Origin: Anaspis maculata
Taxonomy: Eukaryota; Arthropoda; Insecta; Coleoptera; Scraptiidae
Length of the DNA: 64,000 bases
Direction: 5' to 3'
NCBI GenBank assembly: GCA_949128115.1
Contig: OX421966.1
Coordinates: 55,301,416-55,365,415, forward strand
This document shows positions 1-10,105 of the stretch, piece after piece (position 1 is the first letter of the stretch; the number at the start of each line of letters is the position of its first letter). Position numbers and translations under genes: made by a program. A model generated the notes under the pieces. The model worked only from the letters and a program-made list of their open reading frames with translations, was not told where the DNA came from and ran no database searches.

Positions 1-1749
1 TCAACAAATAATTTGTTTGAATGTTAGATACCATTTTTCATATTCAAAGGAAATAATCCATTGAATTCAGTTCAATGATCATTTGTGGAAGTTCCGGAAC
101 AACAAAAATGGCAACAGCGCTCAAGACAACAAGACATCGGCGCCAACTGTCACTTGTGACAATTATGATCGCAATTCTCGCTTTTACCTGACCTACATTT
201 CATTTGCTCATGTTTTGACGGAAGAACACAACTTGTTGAAAATGGCTGTACCGAGAAGGAACTTCAAAGAAACTACGAAGAGATGCATTTACGGTATGTG
301 TAAAAGTGACAGTCAGGAACCAGTAGTTGGTCAGGCGGCTAGACAGAGCATGCAGCGTTGCCATTCAACTGACAGGTGTACGAAAGTTTCCAAAATTTGG
401 AGTCTTCAAGCATGCGCACCTGCCCAAACGAAGTAGCCTATTGCTTAAGTTCAAAAACCGGATAGGCAATATCGTGGCCTTATTGGTTTGAAATGAATTT
501 TAATTTGTGATCGCTGGCTCATTACTATCAATGGTACTATTGGCATTACCTACCATCACGGTTTACGTATCCATTTTTAACCCGCGTATACCTGCCATGT
601 AGGAGGGTCTAGGGTCCAAACTGCTTCTACATCGAGTTCTACACAACACAAAAGTTGCCTTCACTGATTGCCGTTATACTAAGCTCTCTGTGAATGCATG
701 GGCCTTTCACAGTTGTTAACATGCTATCACAGGTTTAAAGAAGGTTTTGTCATTGCAAAACTTGGAAAAGGCTTGCCATCGCACACGTGGTGCATAAAGT
801 AGAGCCTGCTGTAAAACAATAAGTTTCAACTTAAAAATGACTTTAAAATGTGAATGGGACGAAACTCATGACTTTGTAGGCCGACCAGGCATCGGCATCC
901 CGTTGTCAGTATTGACCGAGGTATTGACAAAATCGTTCAACTTTGAAGGCTAATAACTTTTGTATTGTGTGTGCCATGGGTGATTTAGCATACCCGAGCA
1001 TTATATAATTTCACTTGCTCATCCATACGTTTCACAAGTCGCAGCCTATCTAAATCAGGAATTCTTCTGATCACATGATATATAACACTTTTCATTCTTT
1101 TCAACAATGGAATATCCACTCATCTTTAAGTTTCGTCTGTCAGGGAGAGCTCTGATGAAAGTCTAGCAGCTTTGCCTATGTATCCGGTAAGCTCTCGAAC
1201 GGCTCCTCCGCCAATTGTACGGGTTTGTTGCTTATCCTCGAGTCGAAGTCTCCAGCGAATATCACGATATTCCAAATGGTTTTCTATAATATTGACTTCG
1301 ATTTTTCGCTAATCAAATCTTATCTATTTTGGCCCGACGCCTATTGCATTTGAGGATGATACGTCGACTATATAGACAAATGTGTGATGTGTGCATCTTC
1401 GAATTATTACTTATTATCGGACGTGAAAAAAATGAAGACTTGTCTCAAAATCCAATTTAAATCATACGTTTTGATGAGCCCGCCTATTTTAACGTCGAAT
1501 ACATTTTTAAACGCTACATAGCTTTTTTAAAAGTAGGTGAACCATTTTTCTGGGTAAGGCTTCCTTCCCATTAAACACACCGAGAGGCGGAGAGATGGCC
1601 TTGTTCACGTTAATATAAACGCAAAAATAGGAATTTATTCCATGTTTCCAATGCTGAAAGAAACAGGATTCACCAACAGATGTTTTGTGTCGCTTTTAAT
1701 AAAATCCTTTTGGAAAGTATAAAAGAAGTAGGTATTTTGATTCTAAACT
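1..1749. other. intergenic sequence, no intact gene
   Basis: Apart from the THAP-like fragment near the left edge I see no coding feature here. Stop codons are frequent in all frames and the composition is AT-rich. The stretch ends where the nested inverted repeats of 1.75-4.4 kb begin. Confidence 0.5.
83..436 (+). pseudogene. THAP-like zinc-finger fragment
   Basis: An open frame of 117 codons includes, near positions 241-312, a run reading KRCIYGMCKSDS. The C-x4-C spacing followed by CKSDS resembles the start of THAP domains found in insect P-element-like transposases and THAP proteins. The rest of the domain (distal C-x2-H pair and the AVPTIF-like end) is not visible, so only a broken copy is likely. 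A second fragment with the same core (KWCAFGGCKSD) lies near 38.45 kb. The resemblance is from memory of the family pattern; the ORF could also be chance. Confidence 0.3.
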
Positions 1750-1769
1750 ACGCACAAGTCAATACGTCG

Positions 1770-2679
1770 CACAGTGGGTCAAGAGTGGGCATTTTGTGGC
1801 GGAAACTCTAAAACTTACAGAACTAGTCCAGAATGAGCTTGTGATTTCAGGAAAAATAATGAAAAAATTCTCATCTGGAAATTGGGGTTGTTTTCAGAGG
1901 GTGGAAATTCAACTTATTGAATTAAAATCTGAAACTTTCAATTTTCGCAGAAATTGACCTCTAAAATAAGGGAAAAATTTAGAAAAAAATCTCATTCAAA
2001 AATTGGGGTTGTAAACAAGGGGTGGAAATTGGACTTGATGAATGAAAATCTCAAACTTTTGATTTTCATAGCACTCGACCTCCTCTCATTATTTTTTTCA
2101 TCATTTAAGAGGTCAAATGCTATTAAAATAGGAAGTTTCAGATTTTTATTTCATAAGTTAATTTTCCACCTTCTGACAACAACCCTGATTTTCAAATGAG
2201 ATCTTTTACATCATTTTTACATCATTCAAGATATCAAATGCTATGAAAATTGTGAGTTTCAGATTTTTTTAAATCGTTCAATTTCCACCCTCTAAAAACA
2301 ACCCCAATTTTCAGATGAGTTTTTTCATCATTTTTTATCATTTATTCTATTCATTCATCCCTTTAAGAGGTCAAGTGCTATGAAGATCAAAAATTTCAGA
2401 TTTTAATTCAATTAGTTCAATTTCCACCCCTCGTGAGCAACCCCCAATTTTTGAACGAGATTATTTCTTAATTTTTCTCTTATTTTAGAGGTTATTTGCT
2501 GTGAAAATTAGAAGTTTCAGATTTTTATTCAGTGAGTTAAATTTCCACCCCTTGAAAACAACCCCAATTTTCAGATGAGAATTTTTTCGTTATTTTTCAT
2601 GAAATCACAAGCTCATTTTGGACTAGTTCTGTGAGTTTGGGAGTTTCCGCCACAAAATGTCCACTCTCAACCCACTGTG
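1770..2679. mobile_element. foldback element with internal tandem units
   Basis: The left end CACAGTGGGTCAAGAGTGG and the right end CCACTCTCAACCCACTGTG are inverted copies, and the arms continue inward for several hundred bases. Inside are about four degenerate units of 120-140 bp, each with a GAGGTCAAATGCTAT-like start, an AAGTTTCAGATTTTTA core, then TTTCCACCC and AACCCCAATTTTC. The short ORF at 1954-2199 is part of these repeats and is not a gene. Confidence 0.65.
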
Positions 2680-2837
2680 GTCGTTCCCAAAAATTTTGCC
2701 CTTTTTCAGTTTGATGTAACTTCGGATTGCTAGAATAAATTTGTATTCTGTTTGAAGTGTTCGTTGACTTAATCCTTTGACTATTTGTCCGTAGTTTTGC
2801 AAGACACTAGGTGTCACATAAGGTTTGTACAAGGTGC

Positions 2838-3303
2838 ATGTTCAATAAGACAGAAGACAGTGCAAAACTTCTAAACCGTCAAGAAGTTCCCGGCAACCGG
2901 CAAACCGGCAAGAACAATAAGTAATAGACAAACCAGTTTAGGTAATTCATTGTTTTGATTTTCGTAGTGATGGCTGCGACCAATTTCAGGTTAACAAGGG
3001 GCTGTTTCTCCTTCTTGAACCTGCAGTTTTAATTGGATTCTTCACCTACAATTCTTGGCTAGGACAAGCAAGAAAAATCTTAACGTATTCAGAATAAATG
3101 ATTTCTCCGAAAAAGGCATGACATTTACTAAATCCTTCTCCCAAACGGGCTGTCGACGGCGTTTTAGATTTGGGTCACCTTTTATGGAACTCTTGATTCT
3201 GACGTTTGTCTCGAGGTTAAGCGGGGTTAAAATTCAGATTTTTTTTTCGAACGGGAGCTTCTTGACTGTTTAAAAATTTTGCACTGTCTTATTGAACACC
3301 CTG
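2838..3303. mobile_element. inverted-repeat element, short arms
   Basis: GTTCAATAAGACAG and GACAGTGCAAAA followed by CCGTCAAGAAG near 2841-2888 are matched inverted by CTTCTTGACTGTTT and TTTTGCACTGTCTTATTGAAC near 3248-3297. The right end runs into CACCCTGTAC. The interior shows no gene. Confidence 0.5.
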
Positions 3304-3307
3304 TACA

Positions 3308-3813
3308 AATGAATTAAATTAAAATCTGACGGTACTCCGGTTTCGAGACCATACTCTCATCATCAGTAATTAAGTAATGAAAATCAGACTTGGAACAAGA
3401 AAACTGGAAAAATGCATCGTGAAACTTTAAATTCTAGTCACTTGGCGACATCAGATGGCAGACTGAATGGTGGATGGCTATAAATTTCGAAGAAAAATTG
3501 GAGTTTCGGTGGGTTCACGTGGTTCGATCGCCAGGAGGAGAAGAATGAACCACGTGGACCCACCGAAACTCCAATTTTTCCTCAAAATGTATGGCCATTC
3601 ACCATTCAATCTGCCATCTGATGTCGCCAAGTGACTAGAATTTAAAGTTTCACGATGCATTTTCCCAATTTTCTTGTTCCAAGTCTGATTTTCATTAATT
3701 ATTTATGACGATATACACCTGATGATGAGAGGATGCTCTCGAAAACGGTAGTGTAATAAACTTTTAATAAAGATTGACGAAGTACCTACCGTCAGATTTT
3801 ATTAATTCATTTG
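3308..3813. mobile_element. foldback element, about 0.5 kb
   Basis: The left arm begins near 3311 (GAATTAAATTAAAATCTGAC) and the right arm ends near 3813 (inverted GTCAGATTTTATTAATTC). The arms stay complementary almost to a centre near 3540, with matched GGTTCACGTGGTTC / GAACCACGTGGACCC flanking the turn. The ORF at 3478-3660 lies wholly within the palindrome. Confidence 0.65.
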
Positions 3814-4020
3814 AATATAATTGCGTCAATAGCAAAAATGAGCACCCTGTACAAACCTTATGGGGACCTAGTGGCTTGCAAAACCACGGACTGATAGCCA
3901 AAGGGTTGAGTCAGCGAACACTTCAAACAGAATACAAATTTATTGTAGCAGTCCAAAGTTACATCAAATTGGAAAAGAGCAAAATTTTTGGGAACGACGC
4001 CGACGTATTGACTTGTGCCT

Positions 4021-4393
4021 ATATCCCGTTCACTTTTATTGTGCTATTCCGTAAAAAAGATACATCGATGTAAGCGCTGTATCGCTGTAAGATGGCACAT
4101 GTGACAATGCAAAACATTATTACTTTTGTCATTTCACAGCGATGTAGCACTTACATCGATGTATCTTTTTTACAGAATAGCGCCATTATTTTCAGTAGAA
4201 GAATGACTTTTTGGAGCAAAAATAAAGTGACAAGCTGCAGGGCTGGGAGGATACGGCTGATGGCCGCTGATAGTTTCACTCCAAAACTTTGCAGGGGTGC
4301 CATCAGCCGTAGCCGTAGCCCCCCAGCTTGTCACTTTAGTTTTGCCCCAAAAAGTCATTCTTCTACTGAATTTAAAATGTGAACGGCATATAG
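4021..4393. mobile_element. palindromic MITE copy 1, with a hairpin in its left arm
   Basis: Outer ends are ATATCCCGTTCAC (4021) and GTGAACGGCATAT (4379). The core palindrome, 4192-4372, begins CAGTAGAAGAATGACTTTTT and turns near 4280. The same core occurs at 46990-47199. A separate hairpin (AAAAAAGATACATCGATGTA at 4053 pairing with its inverse at 4151) occupies the left arm here and is absent from the other copy. Confidence 0.65.
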
Positions 4394-4395
4394 TT

Positions 4396-4470
4396 CACTT
4401 CACCGTTCATTGGGAGTTGCTAAGGAAAACTTGCTTAGCAACTCCTTGTCAAAGGTGAAGTGAAAGCAAT
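4396..4470. repeat. short hairpin
   Basis: TTCACTTCACC and GGAGTTGCTAAG on the left pair with CTTAGCAACTCC and GGTGAAGTGAA on the right around a short loop. It abuts the palindromic MITE on its left. Confidence 0.5.
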
Positions 4471-4479
4471 AATGCTTTT

Positions 4480-5460
4480 TTTTTATCATGCGACCCAATG
4501 TTCAGCTCGAAAAGATTTTTAATCCCGGATTTTTGTTCCAGATAATGTCCACGATAATAATGAAATTATCATCAGCTTCCGCTGGAGTGTATCATAGTGC
4601 CACGAAAAGTAACAAAAATTTGTGTTCACATAAACATTACGAGTATCACTTGCGGACTGTGTGCAGCACCATCAGTGATTAAGTGCTCGCGGTGACGTCA
4701 CAAAAAACCACAATAAACATTCCTCGTAACACTACAATTACCTTCTCGCTAATAAATCGAAATAATAATCATCTACTTTACGCCGTACTGAAACCCCACC
4801 GAAGGGAATTTCGACTACGTCACTGGAGAGTGGGGGACCCCCAGCTGGCGCATAAATTCTCCGGCCAACTTTGGCGTAAGGCAGTATCGCCACCACCGAG
4901 CTTTAGTGGATAGTGAACAAGCGTCGCATCGAGAGGAGTTACGAACTTTTCGTCGATCTTTTAATTTTTTTATTTTTCTCGTCTTCATTGTATGGGTAAG
5001 CATTTTTTCACTGCCGTTATATTATTATTATTATTGATGCTTGTGCAAATATTTATTTTAATGGAAACTGCGGAGCTGTTTGTTCGCGAATTGCGTATCT
5101 TACGCTGCACGTGTAAATAACACGTGCGATGCGCACCACCTTCTTCGGCGAAAACGATAATTGGATCATTTTCTATCCCGTGTAATGAGTAATGCAATCT
5201 TTGTTTCGCCGAAATTAAACGTGACGTTGGAACTTGGCACGCGTTCAGAAATAAGCCCCATCTGACCCTGTGGAAATTGATTTGTTGCGAAAAATACGTT
5301 TCGCAGAAACTGCAGCAGCATGCCGCGGAAACGTGGCGCAGTTTTCTCCGCAGCCTTGATTTTTCCAAAATGTGCCAAAATGCATTCTTGAAACTTGTTT
5401 GGTGTGCAGGTGAGGCTATAGCCCAAGCGTCAAGGAGCAAAAATCAGCTCAATAAAGAAA
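4480..5460. other. intergenic sequence, no gene recognised
   Basis: Several short ORFs overlap on both strands (4488-4913, 4985-5440), but none shows a domain, a compositional bias or splice sites that join into a longer frame. A small ATT microsatellite is at about 5020-5035. Confidence 0.45.
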
Positions 5461-5461
5461 T

Positions 5462-6397
5462 AATAATTGTTTTACTGCCTGGAAACTAGCTTAAAACGAT
5501 CGGTGTAGCTTAGGTCTTAACATACTAATTTCCCCCCCTTTCGGAAGTGTCGGCGTCATGGTCGCCATTATCAACAAGAAGTGCACCAGCGTGGTTTTTG
5601 CCGAATATCTTACTTTTGGGTCATCTGATAGCAAAAGATGGAAGGACTCATTTTGAAACCAATGAAATTCCATACAGTTCGGTTTTTAACTTGACTTTCT
5701 GCGACCTATGGTCTTTGAGATAGACCTTCTGGAAGCGAGGGTCATTGTCGTGAAAGCTCCATGGCCACTTGGCTCGAAAAACCAAAATTTCGATGTGACA
5801 AAAAATTTCAACATGAGATTTCTCGAGAATCCTTCAAGCTATAGTTGCGGTGATGGTCTTAAACTCTTTCTCTTGGACCGTAGAGATTACGAATATTGAA
5901 AAGTCAAAAGTCTCTTATTAGTACACCCTGTATATGTACAATATGTGACGTTTTTGACTTTTCAATATTCGTAATTTACGGTTCAAGAGGAAAAGTTCAG
6001 ACCATCACCGCAACAACTATAGCATGAAGGATTCTCCAGAAATCTCATTTTGAATTTTTTTTGTCACATTGAAATTTTAGTTTTTCGAGTTGAGTGGCCA
6101 TATGGAGCTTTCACGACAATGACTCTCGCTTCCAGAAGCTCTATCTCAAAGACCATAGGTCGCAGAAAGTCAAGTTAAAAACCAAACTGTAGGGAATTTC
6201 ATTGGCTTCAAAACGACTACTTACATCTTTTGCTGTCAGATGACCCAAAATTAGGATAGTCGGCAACAACCACGCTGGCGCACTTCTTGTTGATGATGGC
6301 GATATGACGCCGACATTTCCGAAAGGGGGGAAATTAGTATGTTAAAACCTGAGCTACACAGATTTTTAAGCTAGTTTCCAGCCAGTAAACAATTAGT
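5462..6397. mobile_element. long foldback element, 435 bp arms
   Basis: Left end near 5462 (AATTGTTTTACTGCCTGG) pairs with the right end near 6397 (CCAGCCAGTAAACAATT). Inner landmarks also mirror: TAACATACTAATTTCCCCCC with GGGGGGAAATTAGTATGTTA, and TTGAAAAGTCAAAA near 5897 with TTTTGACTTTTCAA near 5954. The loop is only about 45 bp and contains CACCCTGTATATG. The ORFs at 5491-5673 and 5708-5899 lie inside an arm and are artefacts. Confidence 0.8.
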
Positions 6398-8569
6398 TGC
6401 TTATATTGTTTTGAAAACAATGTTTTCCCTGGCTCCTGGGCTAGCAGAGCAGGCGAGGCTGCAGGACTGCGGCGTACACTGCGGGTACCTCTTTGATGCG
6501 GTACTTACCTTTGCGGCTCATTAGGGTCTATTCTGAAAATGACTTGAAAAGGAAGTATTATTTAATGGTGTTTTGAACGATTTTTAACATCCAGCAAGCC
6601 CGAACCGCCAATCGAAACTTCCTAATCCAACCCTGTTAAAATTTTAAACGGCATCATTCACAGAATAGACCCCAATCCCAAACCCAGCCCAGCTTTCATT
6701 TTCGGTAGGTATATTCACGATTCATTCCCCTCACCAGTCTAGACTTCCGGTGCGTCCCATCTGTTTATTTTCCAACCCACCGGGATTCTTTACCTTTTAT
6801 TATTTCGTAAAAACGGAGATGTGAAAAAGCTATAGGTGGGTGGGTACCTAGACCTATCTGTTTTACACAAAGCGTACAAAGACGTACCTACGCCGCGTCG
6901 CGGCGGCTACGAAGCGACGTTTTCTAAATCGAGGATTCCGTCCATTCACCCTTAAATTTCCTTAATAGGTATATCCACCTTTGGAATTCGGAACATTAAT
7001 CAACACTATCGATAGTAACACAAAAGCGTCATTTATTTTATCGGAAGTGTACAGTTTTGTTTCATAATAATTTAATAATAATTGAAAAACAAGAATTTTA
7101 GATTGCATTATTGTTCAAGTTGCGTCACTTTACTTCCCATTAATTTTATTATCCAATCACTGCAATCAAACTCAAGGCTCAGTGCATTTTCCAATCGCAA
7201 AAGTGGGCGGTGATGGTGTTGCGGGTGCATTTCATTTCCGTGTATAGGTAACAGAATAAGGAATTTTTTACATTACCATTCAAAGCCAGAATGTTTCAAG
7301 TGTTTGGAATTTGAAATTTAGCACATATGTGATAGATACGTACAGGATGGCCCAAAAGTCATTGCCAGTCCGTGTGCCTATGTAAAATAGGGTATTTGTC
7401 TTGGCTTTTAACAACTAATTTTCCGAAAAAAACCCTACCGAATACTACCTAACTTCAATTTTTGAAAAGAACATCAATAAAGATTTCACTGCTACAAATC
7501 GAATCGCGTGTTGACTAACTGATTGCCTCTTTTTTCGAAATTTTTTAAGAAGGCAGGAAGAGTACGGCAGCAAATTGACTTTTTCGGCTTGTTTACAATA
7601 AACTTGGAAAAATTAGTGAGCACTGACGAAGTGGCAACTTCCTCGCAAGCTCGTCGTGCCCCAAAACTAGTCGTATGTCAGTATAACGTCTTATTAAACT
7701 TGTATATAAAATAATATTTCAATTCAACTTTGACGGTCTATACCTACCTCCTTTATTATACACTTCTGAAATACATACTATTATTTTTCGAAGCTCTGTC
7801 AAGTGTGAAATTTTGTATACACACACCTGGGGCCGTAGAATACTACGTTAGTGACGTAACGTTGCGTAGCAACCGCCTCTCTGATAGGCTGCTGCCAGGC
7901 AACGTGACGTCACAAGCGCAGAGTTCTACTGACCGTGATAGGGCCCCTGGACGGACCACCCTGTTGTGTACTTACCAAATTGTAGCGTGTGATGTCCACA
8001 AATTGGAATAATATTGACTTTTATTTCTTCGAAACTGCTGAGTGAATGAAATATTTATTTTCATGTGTGTAGGCAGGTATCACGAAACGAAACGTGTAAA
8101 GAGTGTTCGAATAAAAAATGCATGTTATCTGATAGTGGTTCGTGCGACATCAAATAAATTAAAATATGCCATGGCTCAGATGGCAAACACTCGATACAAT
8201 AGTCAGAAACCAAAGCACTATTAGGTATGCTGTCCTGTTTACTAACATACGATATGACTAATAATCCTAGCGTACAGCCACATTGAATACAATATTCTTT
8301 CGTTCCGTGGACAAAAATGTTGAAGTTGAAAAAGCCTATTTGGAACATTGTGCTTTGGTGGAAATTGAAATTTCATCTTCCACCCTTTCCATCCACCAGC
8401 CACCGCATTGTCAATTGGCACCACTTACTTGAAAGGTTTCAAACTTTTTTAATTTCCCTTCAGTATATTTCTTAACTAGCCCTTACTGGATATTTTATTC
8501 ACCCATATTTCACCTCATATAACCTCGAAGTGATTCCCAACTTGATAGCCAGTCCCCAGTCCCTAATTC

Positions 8570-8640
8570 CATCTTATGGCCTCACCGGGATTCGAACCTG
8601 AGACCACTCTCGCCTCTAGTAGCTACTAAGAACGATGTCA
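8570..8640 (-). repeat. partial tRNA-derived SINE
   Basis: On the minus strand the sequence GGTTCGAATCCCGGTGAGG follows a run that looks like a tRNA anticodon-arm region, giving a good internal promoter B box. I could not find a convincing A box upstream or a target duplication, so this is at most a truncated SINE. Confidence 0.35.
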
Positions 8641-9344
8641 AATTATTGCTTGTTACTATCAATAGCTTCGTTTCTGAGCGTTGTCATGACATTTTTGGTT
8701 TCTCTAACATCATGAACCACTGCAATCAGTTTGCTACCGTGTGATTAACAAAATTTTCAATCGCAGTTGGTGTATTGTCAATATTCAGCCAGTTCCGTCG
8801 CTCCAGTTAATAAAGAAAATTGTGTTTAAAGAGCCAGCCCCTGATTAGAAATTTGTGTATCAGATTTTCGGTTTCCTGTATATTTTTCAGGAACATCAAA
8901 ATTTTTATTGTTGTTTTTCAATAGGTACTTATTTCATTATTATTATTATTATTTGCTACCGATCAGTTTTTCTGGCTAAGTATAGCTTAGGCTGGTAGTC
9001 ACGCAATTAAGGCTTCCAATGCGCTTTTTCGACTTTGTGGTTCTCATTCTCTGATCCTTCGTTTAGTTGCAACTCAATGATTAATAATTGATTATTGATC
9101 AATAATCCAGTGGTTTACGGCAATTTGCTGCTGAAAAAGACAAACCGAACCAGTGCGTACACTGATGTTTCGGCATTACATGCTCTTCAGCGCGGCTAAC
9201 GCTGGAAGGCCTATCCAACGATTTTATTAAGGAAAAGACTAACTTTTGAAAACGTTGTCTTCGAACCATTTAGGCTGTGACTCTACACTGTACAGTATCT
9301 CAGGTTTTATCACACTTTGAGATGTTTGTATCTTGTTTTAGAAG

Positions 9345-9455
9345 CGTGTGAGAGATAGGTATAATATGTTACATTTTTCTGAATCAAGACGACTAGGAGA
9401 ATTATCATCTGTTCCCGAGTTTGATCGAACTAACTTGGGACACCCTGTATAGGTA
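9345..9455. repeat. dispersed repeat, copy 1 (pairs with 35385-35495)
   Basis: The core TTTTTCTGAATCAAGACGAC near 9374, preceded by an AGAAGCG...GAGAG stretch and followed near 9444 by CACCCTGTATA, recurs in the same order and orientation near 35.4 kb with about 75-80 percent identity by eye. Confidence 0.5.
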
Positions 9456-9580
9456 CTTAACAAGAGATTTATGATTTTTCAGCCTGCTAGCAAATAGGCA
9501 ATTAACTCGGTAATGAACAAACAGCTTCCAGTTTTCATTAGTGACTAACGTAAAGGGGTGTTTTCACTGTTTTCAATATA

Positions 9581-9732
9581 CTTCTAGCTCGACACACGGT
9601 TTTAATACTTAGCGTGCTAAAAGGAGCGTTGTCATTGGTTCAAGTTGGCATCACCATAGAGACAAGAGAGGTGTCAATACCAAGACACCCTTCTTAGCCC
9701 GCAAATTTTGATAAGTATGCCGAGCTGGAAGC
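9581..9732. mobile_element. short MITE-like inverted repeat
   Basis: The left end CTTCTAGCTCG with GTGCTAA near 9615 is matched by TTAGCCCGCAA and CGAGCTGGAAG on the right. Arms are about 40 bp, imperfect, around a 70 bp centre with no coding content. Confidence 0.5.
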
Positions 9733-10105
9733 GTGCGTTTTGCTTAAAGTTCCATGCAGTAGCCGCCTTTCTTGTACTTCACTCAAGAGAGGGCGCAAAG
9801 CTGCTAGAAAGGATTTCGTTCAAAACAAACAGCGGGATTTTCATTAAAGTTTTTGGGTGCATGTGTAGGCTAATCTCAACCTGACTCAACTGTGCTCAAC
9901 ACTGGTTTAATTTGTGTGTACGTTTTGCAGAGCGTGAGAAACAACCGTTACAACAGACGTTCCTGTGTGCTGCCGAGCAGCGGCAACATGGCAGCGCCCA
10001 GTCAGCTGCTCGCAACTCCGAGGGGGGCGGCGCCCTCCTCCTGCCCGAGGGGGAGGCGAACGGCGAGCGCTCCTACGTGCCCACCGTGGGCCGTTGGGGC
10101 TGCGA

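Larger units (their letters stand above)
1750..4018. mobile_element. outer inverted-repeat element split by insertions
   Basis: The sequence at 1751-1769 (ACAAGTCAATACGTCG core) reappears inverted at 3999-4018. The piece at 2680-2840 (GTTCCCAAAAATTTTGC, then through TTTGTACAAGG) reappears inverted at 3843-3998. The two left pieces are therefore one arm, split by the 910 bp foldback at 1770-2679. The interior between the arms holds two further inverted repeats (2838-3303 and 3308-3813). No transposase frame is present. Confidence 0.6.
6400..9575. other. intergenic sequence with scattered repeat pieces
   Basis: No gene is recognisable. Visible pieces are an imperfect hairpin near 7830-7955 (matching GTGACGT and GTTGC blocks), a tRNA-like B-box remnant near 8583-8635 on the minus strand, an ATT microsatellite at about 8935-8955, and a repeat at 9345-9455 shared with 35385-35495. 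Confidence 0.5.
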
